The notes under the pieces: model-generated
Seen by the model: only the letters and a program-made list of their open reading frames with translations
The model's database searches: none
Told to the model about the DNA's origin: nothing
Part shown: piece after piece, positions 1 through 12,153 of the stretch
How the letters are laid out: each line of letters begins with the position of its first letter
How positions within the stretch are numbered: position 1 is the first letter of the stretch
Translations under genes and position numbers: made by a program
Source of the DNA: Arthrobotrys musiformis
Taxonomy: Eukaryota; Ascomycota; Orbiliomycetes; Orbiliales; Orbiliaceae
Assembly: GCA_036971715.1 (NCBI GenBank)
Contig: JAVHJL010000011.1
Location: forward strand, 1,240,001 to 1,304,000
Reading direction: 5' to 3'
DNA length: 64,000 bases

Positions 1-1143
1 ACCTGTTGCTGTTGTGGCGGCGAGAACGACGGGGGCAGGTGGCATTTCGGGTGCCGGGGCCGGCGGTCCCTCCACCCCGGCACCCTTTCTTTTCGTCTTC
101 TTCCGGTTCAGCTTCTTATGGCGGACCGCCGCGTCGAAGTCCAACTTGAAAAAAGTTGCGACATCGCGGGCCCCCCCGTACTCATCCGGCCACATTGTCC
201 GGAACCTGTCTTTCAGGTCCCACGGGGTTCGGTGGGACAGATCGAATCTATACACCGGGAAAAACGTAAGCATTGCACAAGAGATAAAAGAGATATTGCA
301 GGGTGCAAGTTAGTACTTACTCTTCGTCTGCCCAGATCCTCGACCAAGCCCCGATACCATATTTTTCGACCCCTTTCACGAGGCGGATCGTCTCCTCCCG
401 CTCCCAGTTCCGGCGCGGCTTGTACTTCCTCCGCTTCCGGGGCCCGTTAGCTCCTCCGTCCTCGCCGGTGCTAGGAGATGCAGCCGACTCGGGAGAAGCC
501 GCGTCCCCAGGAGAAGCGGACACCGAAGCAAGGGGGGGGACCGAAGTCGCCCCAAATGACGAACCCCCACTCGGCAGGAACAATTGTCCCGGTACAGGGC
601 CCTCTGAGGCTGGCTGGGAGGCTGGTGGGCTCGGCAAGTAAAGCTGGAAACCCACGGGTGGGGCCTGATAGTGGTTTACCTGCGCAGGCGGGGCAGGAAG
701 CAGCAGGGTAGGAAGGCTCGTTACCGGAGTGACGTCACTCGGTGTGGGCTGCAAAGAAGGTGAACCAGCATGGCTCGACGAATACTAATTGATATATATA
801 TGTTAGCAAGATGTGCGACTAAGATGAAATGGACGAATAATGATGGGATTGGGATAAAAGGGATCGATTGGAGACATCGAGAAAGAAACAAGAAAGCAAC
901 CCTGCAATTCAATTGAGCGGCATACAAAGAGATTGAGAGAGCAGAGTGTGAATAGAAGGAAGATGGAGAAGGATGATGAAGAAGTGGATGGGGAGGAGAT
1001 GATGGGGGGGAGATGGAGATGGAGATGGAGAGGATGAATATACTTACATGGTCGTCTGCCAGAGGTGACGGTGAGCCACCGAAAAGGTCGTCACCAAACA
1101 AATCATCAAAGTCCGGGTCGTAATCGGGCTCCGGAGAGGCCAT
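1..1143 (-). CDS. telobox Myb/SANT DNA-binding protein (3' part beyond window)
   Basis: Three exons on the minus strand join in frame: 1143-1048, 748-321 and 247 to the window edge. The first encodes an acidic start (MASPEPDYDPDFDDLFG), the second a proline- and serine-rich stretch to about residue 140, then a Myb repeat split by the second intron. The Myb repeat has the spacing W..EE...LVKGVEKYG.GAW..I, followed after the splice by RTPWDLKDRFRTMWP (about residues 147-195). The WDLKDRFR segment matches the telobox consensus (V/W-D-L-K-D-K/R) that marks TRF, Taz1, Teb1 and Tay1 type proteins binding double-stranded TTAGGG-like repeats. A basic Lys/Arg run follows the domain. In fungi such proteins act at telomeres or as transcription factors at telomere-like promoter motifs; which applies here cannot be told. 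The 299-nt first intron is long for this window and GA-rich. The C-terminus is outside the window. Confidence 0.75.
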
Positions 1144-2913
1144 CGTGGAAAGAAAAGCCGTTGCTGCTAGCAAAAAAAAAAAAAGAATGGAAAGAAGCGC
1201 AGGAAGCGAGACAAAAGGAGCAGCTAGCGAACAAGAAGAGAGAACGACTCGAAGCAAGCGAATCGGAAGGAAGATATGATGATGATAGGTAGCAAGAAGC
1301 TAAGCTAGCAATGCTGACACTGATGTTGATGCGACAGCGATGATGGCGATGGCGATGGTTGTTGGTGAGAGAGAGATGGTGATGAGAAGACGAGGGGTTG
1401 CTGGTTGGTGGTGAGTAAGAGAGAAGAGAGAAAGATGGAGGACCAGTCAGAGATGAAGTTATACAACCCAATCTTAATTGCTCAATTAAAAAAAAAGATG
1501 TGTTGGTCAAAACAACACAAAGTCAAACACTCTCACGTCGTACAAACAGACAAACAAACCTTCGAGATCCACGCCACATCTTCCGCATTCGATGCTCTGT
1601 GTCACACCCTCATTATCTCGGAGCTCAGCTGAGTCGTTCACTTCATTCTTCTTCTAGCTGTAGAGCAAGGTTACTCGAGGATGCCCCAGCATAGGTATCC
1701 ACTAACCGGCTTTAAACCCATATACGCACATCCCGAGAAGTCAATGTATGGAATATCAATACACAAAATCGATTCACAGGGTTCAACCTTGACTCAGCTC
1801 AAGGGTCATAATATCAATTGATCAATTATAATTATAATTGTACGATCGTGTGCTGCCCTATACTCGATGATCAAGGGCATGTGCGTGCATGATCCAAGGC
1901 TACTTTTAGACTAATATCAATGTAATACTAATATGGACCCCATATGTACAGATATATCAATCGCACTATAGATCAGGCCGGTCGTAGGTGTGCGTTGTGC
2001 TCGTCCCCGCCTTGAACTGTTATAGATTATTATATGCTCGGATATATATCCAGCGCAGTCGATTCGGTCCATGGCGCTGGGCCGATATATTCTCCATATC
2101 GAGGCCCGTGGTCCTAGCTACATGAGTGTAGCATGTCGAAGCGGTTACGGATATGCCTTCTTGGCCTCGATTACCCACCGGACGCAGCTGTTTACCAATT
2201 GGAATACCCTACAGGCGCTTCATATGTATATATATACACAGCATGCAGCATTCTCGTACCTCAAGGCCTTAGCTTAGATCCTTTTGAAGATATCAGCTAG
2301 TGATCCTGGGCGCCCGAATCCGAGCTCCATGAAAGTCAATCTATGCAATATCATTCACATGCCACACCAATTATAAGTGCCAATATACGCCGCTAGCATA
2401 CATAATTTGCTGACAGACGTCTCTCAATTCCCGTATATATGGATATTCAAATACTCTTATCACCCCGTACCCCTGCCCGCAGTTAGAGCCTCTGCCGTTT
2501 GTTATAATTAACACCTCAAGCCCTCTGGCCAGGCGCTGTGCCGTTAGCGCGCAGCACCCGAGCCGTTGGCAGCCCCATTCCAATTGGTCCCCAAGACTTC
2601 AACAATACAGCCAAGCAAGATAGCCTCAAATTCGCCTACGTTCAACCCGTGTGTGATTACAGCCCAAAAAAAACAAGGGTGAAATTCAGAATATGTGTAC
2701 TATCCTTCAAGGTGGCTGTATTTAATAATGTTGAGGCTTTGAGTTTCATGAAATTCGAGGGTTCGAATCTCCAGATTTCTGGTAATATAGTGCCAAAAGG
2801 GCATTTCTATGCAATTTTATGGAAATACATATATACTTTCCTATGGAATAATAATCAGCACATACGCAAAAATCGATAGCCAATTCCATATTTCGAAGCT
2901 CTTGCGGGTAGCT
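1144..2913. other. intergenic, no gene seen
   Basis: This stretch separates the divergently oriented telobox and protease-like genes. It holds an adenine run and GA-rich sequence near 1,170-1,440 (probable 5' leader of the telobox gene) and AT-rich sequence with short TA repeats around 1,790-2,260. Open frames are short, lack family motifs and have no coherent splice partners. I see no tRNA or transposon ends. Confidence 0.6.
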
Positions 2914-5052
2914 ATGGAACCGAGCTCGGGATTCTACAGAGATATGGCCGGCGCCAGATTGGGGATTCGACTTATGTTGTTAACATGCATTCTAACTCTG
3001 GCAATAAACACTGCAAACTGCGCGGTTACTAGACGGCAAAATGTAGCAAAAGAAGATATCTTCATGCTCGATAATCTCAAGTTTCAGGTTAGTGGCCTTG
3101 ATTTTAGCAGTTCTCTTAATCATATATAAACGAAAATATAGTTTTCGAAATTTCAAAGCGGCAGTTATGTTATAGGTCTGTTAAATTAACCCATGCTCCC
3201 TCCTTACAGAGATATAGAAACGATAATCCGGGCTGGTCATATGGCTTCCTAACGAACATGTCCATTGGTGAGTTATCCATTATTTTCCTCCAAAAATAAG
3301 TATTTATGCACACGGCATTATATAAATAAGTACGTATAGAATGGTTGGCTTACCAAGATCCTTGATGAATATTCGAATAGGGCTCCCGCCGCAGAATATC
3401 ACCGCTCTCGTTACTGGGAACCAACTAACCTGGGTACCTATATTCTACGATGAGAAAAACAAGTGCGGATACGACGATGACATGTTTACGAAAAACCAAT
3501 TCAGCCTGGTCGATGAGCTATGTGGTGCAATCATTAACGACTATGGAATCTGTAAGCCGTCCCCAAGCTCGACACCCACGTATCGCCGGAGTAATAAAAG
3601 ACCAGGATGGCTCATAAACCAATCGAACACTCTTAGACAACGGTATCCTCGCAAATAAATCAGGAGTCTCCGTCTTCGTCGGAGAAAACAGCTTAGCTTA
3701 TTATTCAGCACGTGGGCGATATATCCCCGGGAATGCGGCTGTTGGTACGATAGGATTGAACGATATTGAGATTCAAAATTTCACTTTCCTGGCCTCGAAT
3801 AAGTATTTCACCAGTGCTCCTGAGCTCGGGCTCGGTGTGCAGTCTAGTTTTTCTTTACCTGAAAAAGTCGGGCCGGATGGAAAAACCTTAGATCTAGGGC
3901 TTTTACCGGCTCTCTTGAGGCAGGGTCTGATCGATGTAATGGGCCTGGGTATCTACTACGATGCATACGGTAAGCCCATTCTCCTCCCAAAATTTCAACA
4001 TTGACTGATTAGAGCAAGACATCAACCAAAGCCAGATAACCTTCGGAGCCGTGGATACCGACAAATTCGACTTACCCATTATAACCTACCCATCAGCAGC
4101 AGTTGACGATGTGGGAGGACTAACAACCCGAAAAATTACTTCTTCAGCCGGAAACACCACATTATTCTCTTTCACCACACAAGAAGTATCCGTCTCAATC
4201 AGCGAACCAAGTATTCGACTCCCTGAGGCTTACCTAAACCCAATGTTGAAAGCTCTAAATGCTTCGGAAAGCTTTTACTCCAACAAAACATTCTACGCCG
4301 ACTGCAAAGCCGTCGAAAAGTTGGATCTTTCCCTCTCATTCGAATTCTCCGGTATAAACATAACCCTCACGGCAAAGGACTTGATAGGTAAAGTCCAGGA
4401 ACCCCTATCGGAGAAAACTCGATGCAGAATTTTTCTGGATAACTCAGACAACGGCGGCATCGACAACGTTACAATTTCAGAGACAGTACAGCTGGGAATC
4501 CCATTTCTGAGAGTGGCATACCTATGGCTGGACTACCAAAATAACCAAACAAGTTTAGCAAAGGCGAAGCAAAGAGTCACAACAAGCAACTTTGTAAAAA
4601 TCGGCGAGGATGGGATCGAAGCTACTCTAGAGGAGCAGAGACTCACCGAAGCACCGCTTGATCAGGAACCTGATGTTAATCGTGAAGCTGATATTGATTA
4701 TGAAACTGATAAACCGCCTGTGGGAGCTATCGCGGGGGGCTCAGTAGGTGGGATTGCTGCTTTAGGGATAGTTGGATTCCTAATATTCTGGACTATAAAG
4801 AAGCGGGAAATATCCGATTTGGTGGTCCCTCCTCCCTCTATGGGAGAGTTAGAAGGAAAAGAGCTCCCAAGAAATGCGCATGAAGTATCGGCGGATAATA
4901 GCCGGTCCGAGCTCCAGGGAAGTGACCAATTTAGTAAAGAGTTACTAGCAGACTGTGTGTTCCCTGTGGAACTACCGGCGCTGTCTATATGTGAAGAAGT
5001 TGAAGAGAAAGTGGCAGATGAAAATAGAAACTCGGACAGCTGCAGTCCGTAG
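2914..5052 (+). CDS. membrane-anchored aspartyl-protease-like protein, catalytic residues lost
   Basis: Five exons join in frame: 2914-3087, 3210-3267, 3381-3551, 3637-3969, 4013-5052, giving about 591 residues. An N-terminal hydrophobic stretch (about residues 15-36) is a signal peptide. A second Met at 2944 starts a more usual signal peptide and may be the true start. The body has the layout of fungal peptidase family A1 proteins: NPGWSYGFL, then SIGLPPQNITALV, TWVP, TFGAVDTDKF, and near the end GIPFLRVAYLWLDYQNNQ. The first active-site position reads LVTGNQLTW, where active enzymes have D-T/S-G. The second reads ISEPSIRLPEAYL, where D-S/T-G is expected. A glycine-rich transmembrane helix lies at about 482-507, followed by a roughly 85-residue acidic cytoplasmic tail. 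I infer a wall or plasma-membrane protein with a binding or sensing role and no proteolysis. The acceptor at 3381 was chosen because upstream acceptors bring a stop or break the GLPPQ motif. Confidence 0.75.
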
Positions 5053-5653
5053 CTTGTCACCAATGAATTGCAAATCCAATGATTAAACTAATAGCATAAT
5101 ATATTTCGTATATTAGACACTAAGCTATAGGTACAGCAGAGGGGCAAGGGAGCATCAGTGGTTGTTGACTGGGAGTTGATCTCACCAAAAAAAAAAAAAA
5201 AAAAAAAGGATATATTAAACATTCAGTAAGCCATAATAATGATGCGCCCAGTGTTCTCGAATTCACCGTACACCTACTTATTTCTTTGCGTTGCTTGTGT
5301 GGTATTTTTCCACACTTATTTCGACGTCTCTGAATGTTGCAAACGGATTCCAATGCTCATGCTCCAAATTACATCATGCGGACACTGGTGCCCTAGACTT
5401 CAAAAGTCATGCGGACCAGCAGCATTTAGTACTGGAACATGGTTTCTTTGGGGCTATGCTTGAAACAGCGCTGCGTCATGGCTGCAGACAGGGTAAATGC
5501 ATAAATGCGTCGACGCGTAGTAACGTTATCAGCTGCTTTCCCGAACAGCTAAATCCACTGACTACTACGCGCTGCCCTGTTTACCAATTTAAAATAATAC
5601 AACCTCGAAGACCTGGCTGATAATACGATATCATATCATGTAAAGAAAGAAAC
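5053..5653. other. intergenic with 21-nt adenine run
   Basis: The stretch lies between the protease-like gene and REV3, both on the plus strand. A run of 21 adenines spans 5187-5207. Short open frames here have no recognisable motif. It presumably holds the upstream gene's 3' end and the REV3 promoter. Confidence 0.55.
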
Positions 5654-8600
5654 ATGACCGAAAGCAAAGGTGCCGCCTTCCGCCTGAGGCTTAACAACGT
5701 TGATACCTACCAGGCTACTCCGACGAGCCTGGATTATCCCGTTATTCTCAGTAAACCCACCCCGCCAGGCCAGAAAGTCAAGGCGACGCTGCCAATCCTG
5801 CGTGTGTTCGGCGCCACAGAGACCGGTCAGAAGGTATGCGCCCACATCCACGGCGCTTTCCCTTATTTATACGTCGAGTATGAGGGCAGTCTTGCTCAAG
5901 AAGACGGTAAGCACTTTGACATCTTATGTTACTTTTGGACTTTCCCTTTTATTATTTTTATCTTTTATTTAGAGAATGCATGCTAAATAAGAATATATAA
6001 TGTAGTTGGGGCGTACATATACCGGCTGCATGCCTCGCTCGACCATGCGCTGTGCAAGATATACCGCCGCAACCCCCACGACCCCAAAAACGTGTTTGTA
6101 GCACGTATAACCCTCTGCAAAGGCGTCCCCTTCTTCGGCTTCCACGTCGGGTGGACCTACTACCTCAAAATCTACCTCCTAAACCCATCCATAACGACCA
6201 GAGTCTCAGACCTCCTCCGCTCCGGCGCAATTCTCAAAAAACAATTCCAACCGTACGAAGCACATCTGCAATACATCCCACAATGGATGATAGATTACAA
6301 CCTCTACGGATGCGGCTACATCAATTGTTCAAAAGTCTATTTCCGCCAGCCGATACCGAGTGAGCAGGAAGCAGGGGAGGCGCATATATGGCATGCCGCT
6401 ACGATAAATAAAGCGGATATTTTAGACGACATCGAATTCCCGAGGGTATCCCACTGCTCGCTGGAAATCGACATTCGGGTTTCGGATATTCTTAACCGAT
6501 TGGACATCGAACCGAGGGATTTACATCATGATTTTTTGGAGCTCAGGAATCCGGCGGAGGGGGATAAGAAGCTCGTGCCGAGTATGGCCGAGCTGTGGCG
6601 GGATGAGGCGCGCAGGAGGGGGTTAAAGGATATTACCGTCGAATCATTCGGGCAGCAGTTCTCTGCGGCGACGAGGAAAGTGCATGGTGGGTGGGTTCAT
6701 GAGGAAGAGTATAGAGAGAGGGTTGAACAAATCATTGATGCCGAACATGCGAGGGCTACTGGGAGAGATATTCAGTGGCAGGGGTTTGTGAAGAATGACC
6801 CTATGGGGGATGATATCAAGACTACTCTTGAAACCATTGAGGATTTCTATGAGAGCAAAAACAAGGATGATAGTGTCAATATATCGATTGACGAGTGGCA
6901 GAGCGAGGGAAATCTTGATGTCGATGTCGATGAAGAAGGGATACTGCGGGCCACTCAGGCGGACCCCGTGAATCCAGACGAACTTGGAGGGAACAAAACC
7001 GAAGCGGAGGACGAAGCGGAAAATGAAAACGAGGACGAGGACTCCCCGGACAAGAACGACCAGTTAATGGATGATGCGGCACTGGAAAAACTCGAAGACC
7101 TCGAAAACCTAGAAACGATATCCCAAACCGTCATATCCATCGACGACCTCGAGCAATTTGGCGTCCTACGCCCGTCTTTATTGTGGACATTTTCGCAGCA
7201 TGACTTCGAGATATCCGAGGATATGTTTAGCACCACCAGGCCGCCCTCAAAAAGTAGTTCTGAGAGCATTCATGTCACCGGCGAACAAAGGCCCCTTAAG
7301 ATCCGCAAGTTAAGAAATGGCGAATACGATATCCGCACCGCAAAGGCCGCCGGGAAGCTCGTCTTCCCCAAACCCGGCGTGATACCGCAATCCCCTAGAA
7401 GGTTACAATCTTCTCAAGACTTCCCTCTTACGCCGAGTAAGAAAGCGATAGTAGAGGCAATGTTCAGCCCCCGCAAGAACGGCCCCTCCAGCTCTCAGTC
7501 TTCGCAGCCACTTCTACTTTCGCCCCAAAACTCCCAATCCTTTGACGGCTCTTCTCAAAACTCGCACCGCTCGAAGGGATCAACCCTCAGAGGCCTCAAA
7601 TCCTCCTTCCCAGTCGTAAAAGACGGAAACGAAGAAAACTTCCTCCGCCCTTCCCAATCCCAATCCAAACTCCTCAGCTTCCCCAGATCCTCATTCAACA
7701 GAAGCGCTACTGAAACCCAGGCTTCGCAGACTACATCTCTAATCGCAGAATTAACAACCACGTTCCCCCCTCGTGGCCAGTTAGTCTGCTATAATGCCAC
7801 CCCACCGTCGACCGCAGACCTCCTGGAGTCAATGGACGACTTCTCCCTTCCCCACGTAATCTACCAAGACGCCTTCTACAGCAATGAGAAGGACGTCCCC
7901 GACCGCCCCCGCGAATATGCAGGTAAGGAATTCAGACTCCAATCCAACACCGTCAACTACCTTCCCCCATTCAACCCAGACGGCCTCGACATTCCCTCCT
8001 CCAATAACAAGCCCAAAAAACCCCTCCCCAAAAGAACCTCCATCAAAACCTGGGAATTCGCCAAACCCCCTCCCTCGCGAGCATCAATAGAACAATGGCT
8101 CGCCGAAGAGGAAGAAGCAAAATACACAACCCTCGTAGAAAACTCCCAAGACCCCGTAATCCCCCCGACGCAAGGTTACGCATCACAAATAGACCCCCCG
8201 ACGCAACGTAACAAACACGGCGTTAAATTCTCCCAGAAGAAGAAATCAGAAAGTGTGACCCACGAAGTCCAGCACATGTCCATCATGAGTCTCGAAATCC
8301 ACATCAACACCCGCGGAACCCTTCTCCCAGACCCAGCAGAAGACGAAGTAGCAATGATATTCTACTCCTTCCGCTCCACAGATGCGGAACAAGCAAGCCA
8401 AGGTCTCCAACAAGGTCTCCACACTGGCATCCTCCTCCTCTCAGAATCAGAATTCGAAGCAGACAAAATCCGACGTATATTCCCCATAGAAGTCGACCGT
8501 GAAAGCACAGAACTAGACCTTCTACTATCACTAGTAAGAGTAGTAAGAGACCTAGACCCAGACATAATAACCGGCTACGAAGTCCACAATTCCTCATGGG

Positions 8601-10816
8601 GGTACCTCATTGAACGTGCCCGGCTCAAATACGAATTCAACCTCCCCGACGAACTCTCCCGCGTGAAAACCCAATCCCACGGCCGCTTCGGAAAAGAAGC
8701 CGACAAATGGGGGTTCACGCATACATCCAGCATCCGCGTCACAGGAAGACATCTAATCAACATATGGCGAGTCATGAGAGGCGAATTAAACCTCCTACAA
8801 TACACCATGGAAAACGTAGTCTTCCACCTCCTCGCCCGTCGGATACCGCATTACAGTTATAAAGACCTAACCCGCTGGTACACCAGCGAAAAAGTCAACG
8901 CCTGGACACGGGTCCTCAAATACTTCATCTCCCGCGTAAAAACCGATCTGGAGCTCTTAGAAGCCCAAGAACTAGTAATGCGAACATCCGAACAAGCCCG
9001 TCTCCTCGGCGTTGACTTCTTCAGCGTCTTCAGCCGAGGATCACAATTCAAAGTCGAATCCCTAATGTTTCGAATCGCAAAACCGGAGAATTACGTCCTC
9101 ATCTCCCCGAGCAGGAAACAAGTCGGAAGCCAGAACGCACTGGAGTGTATTCCGCTCGTCATGGAGCCGCAAAGTAATTTCTACACATCACCGGTACTGG
9201 TCCTCGATTTCCAAAGCTTGTATCCATCCGTTATGATCGCGTTTAATTACTGCTACTCCACCTGTCTGGGACGAATTCTCCAATGGAAAGGCGGCGTGAA
9301 CAAACTCGGCTTCACGGACTACAAACGCGAAAGAGGCCTCTTGGAACTCATGCGTTCGCAGATAAACATCGCCCCGAACGGAATGATGTACGTAAAACCC
9401 GAGGTTCGAAAATCCCTCCTCGCAAAAATGCTAGGAGAGATCCTCGAAACAAGAGTAATGGTAAAAGAAGGCATGAAGAAAGACAAAGACGACAAAATGC
9501 TCCAAGCACTTTTGAACAACAGACAACTGGCATTGAAGTTGATCGCCAACGTAACGTACGGGTATACATCAGCTTCATTCTCCGGCCGCATGCCATGCGC
9601 CGAGATAGCAGATAGTATCGTCCAAACCGGCCGCGAGACTTTAGAAAAAGCCATCGAAATAATTCACGCCACGGAAAAATGGGGCGCCGAAGTCGTCTAC
9701 GGTGATACGGATAGTTTATTCATCTGCCTCCCCGGCCGAACGAAAGACGAAGCCTTCGATATCGGCGCTGACATCGCAAGAACCGTAACAGACGCAAACC
9801 CACGACCTATAAAACTAAAATTCGAAAAAGTATACCTCCCCTGCGTTCTACTCGCCAAAAAGCGCTACGTAGGATACAAATACGAAACCAAATCCCAAGT
9901 CACCCCAGACTTCGACGCGAAGGGTATCGAAACCGTCCGAAGGGACGGCACCCCGGCAGAACAAAAAATCGAAGGAGCAGCACTAAAGATCCTATTCCGA
10001 ACAAGCGACCTATCACAAGTCAAGCAGTTTTTCCAAAGACAGTGCACAAAAATCATGGCAGAGAAAGTTTCAATCCAAGACTTCTGTTTCGCGAAAGAAG
10101 TTAGATTGGGAACATACAGCGAAAGGGGCATGTTACCCCCCGGAGCGCTGATTTCCGCAAAAAAGATGCTGGAGGACCACAGAGCCGAACCTCAGTACGG
10201 CGAACGAGTTCCTTACGTAGTCGTATCCGGAGCACCGGGCGCGAGATTAGCGGATCGGTGCGTGCCGCCCGAAGAGTTGTTGGAGAACAGCCATAACCGA
10301 CTGGATGCGGAGTATTACATTTCAAAGAACCTGATACCACCGTTGGAAAGGATATTCAACCTCGTTGGGGCAAATGTGAGGGGTTGGTACGACGAGATGC
10401 CGAAGATCCAACGGTTGCGAAGAATCGTAGACCCAAGTTTAATCAGTGACGAGCAGCAGCAGCAACAACAGAAAAGAAGGCAGACGATCGAATCATTCAT
10501 GAAGGGATCGGCGTGTATCGTCTGTTACGCAAAGGATACAGAAAAGGGAATCTGCGAAGCATGTCTTGAAGATATCGACGGGTCAACATACACCCTGAAA
10601 ACCCGGCTCACAAAAATGGAAAAGAAAAGCGACGGTCTGAAAAGGATCTGTAGGAGTTGTGCAGGTGTGAGCAACGGCGAGGAAGTCGGGTGTGATTCTA
10701 AGGATTGTCCGGTGTTTTATAGCAGATCGAGGAATGATACCAACTTAAGGGCGGAAAGGGCGGCGATTGAACCATTTGTGAAGCATTTGCAGGCGTTGGG
10801 AGGATGGGATTGGTGA
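5654..10816 (+). CDS. REV3: DNA polymerase zeta catalytic subunit
   Basis: Two exons, 5654-5906 and 6006-10816, encode about 1,687 residues, typical for fungal REV3. The protein is the family-B translesion polymerase that extends from mismatched or lesion-containing primers and causes most induced mutation. The N-terminal module (YIYRLHASLDHALCKIYRRN, then GVPFFGFHVGW) is the conserved start of Pol zeta. After a long disordered, acidic and serine-rich middle comes an exonuclease-like region, then polymerase motif A DFQSLYPSVM (Asp near 1152), motif B KLIANVTYGYTSASFSGRMP, and motif C YGDTDS (near 1316). Two C-terminal cysteine clusters follow: CIVC..GICEAC (from about 1588) and a second CRSC.. 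set. The second cluster in this family holds a [4Fe-4S] centre and binds the accessory subunits Pol31/Pol32. A short polyglutamine run precedes the first cluster. No catalytic residue is missing. Confidence 0.97.
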
Positions 10817-12153
10817 TTCTATGATTTCACTCGGTGCTTACTGTTACACTAGATCTATCAACGTCATGTCATCTATCGGCGTCCACGAATGAATGTGTTG
10901 AATGTGTGGTATTTTTTGTTCGGCATTTTCGGCGAGAAATGGAGTTGGTCGGTTCATGGACTGGAGAAACCTGCGCGCGGGGGGCCGGGCTGAGGAGGGG
11001 AAAGGATTGGTAATATCCAGCTGCGACAGGCCTGCCCACACCATAGGATTCGCTCCATGGATGGGCCACTGACATACATACATAGTACGGGGTTTAACCA
11101 ATGCAGGTCACCCGTGTCAGTGTAGCCATCGGCGTCATACTAGCAGGGGGGTAGCTCCAGCATTTCTGAGGGGTGGGAAAAGAAAACGAACGGGTTTTTT
11201 TTCTCAACCGGCAACATTCGGTCCCTCGGTTCTGATTCGGCCCACGCCAGAAAATTTGGTTGAGCTAGCTCCAGTCGGATATAAATACGGGGATGGATGT
11301 AAGATCACTTGTGCCGCACTGGACATTGGTCACGATACCCCGTATATTACATAGAGCTATAGACGTAGACGGGCATCTGCGCTAGGATATCCTTCCACTG
11401 ACACATCTTTGCAGTTCGCAGTGCATTTGCGGAGTATACTAGCCTTGTAGCCTCTCCGTTCGCCCGACCTTTTTTATTTTATATAATTTATTATATATTT
11501 ATATCGCATATCCCCCTCAGTTTTAACCCGCTCCCCCTTCGATCTTCTTATCATACCAGTTGGGGGGGCTTTCTTTCCAATTCGATTTTCATTGATCGAT
11601 ATCCGAGCAGAGTTGAATCAAACTTTGTTTCAACGACAAACAATCGAAGAAGGTCGGATATCTTGGCTGAGGTCGACCGCACATGGCACAGCGCACCTTC
11701 CTTTTTACAATTCCATAACCTCCGCCGTTGATAACGGGTATGTTCATGCGAAAAAGCTGCCCTCTCATCTACTTCTCCTTTCCAGTTTTTTTTTTTTCCC
11801 TTTGCGCTTGGGGATTTGAAATCGAAACTCAAAGAAGAAGAGGACTGTTGTGGACGAGTTTACTAGCTCATTTAAACTGTCGTGCGGACTTACCCTCTTT
11901 CTTCCCCCGTATCTTTTCCTCAAAGCGCACGACGGCTCTAACCTCGATATCTATGCCCATAAACCACAGCGCATTGCATTTTATGAAAGGGTTGGGAGGC
12001 TAATTATGATAAACCGCGATAGCTTTGTATAGATGATATAATACCATCTTTCCATCTCTCCTCCTAGCACCTCTCCTAGGATCCTCCACCACAATCCCCA
12101 CAAACCACTCCAATCGATATCTATCAAACTGCATACCACCCACTCGGTTCACC
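10817..12153. other. intergenic / long 5' leader of pantothenate kinase
   Basis: No coding frame with family motifs is visible. A TATAAATA motif at 11280-11287 is followed by pyrimidine-rich AT stretches, so transcription of the kinase gene might start far upstream and carry a long leader. That is inference only. Confidence 0.4.

Noticed and set aside
721..1257. 178-codon minus-strand frame across the first exon of the telobox gene
   Set aside because: Only MASPEPDYDPDFDD.. onwards to a GTAAGT donor is coding. The remainder reads through the GA-rich intron as Ser/Ile-rich artefact.
2731..2790. tRNA-like GGTTCGAATC T-loop sequence
   Set aside because: The flanking bases do not form acceptor, D or anticodon stems, so there is no cloverleaf.
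5120..5353. 77-codon minus-strand frame across the poly-A run
   Set aside because: The phenylalanine run comes from the 21-base homopolymer and nothing else supports coding.
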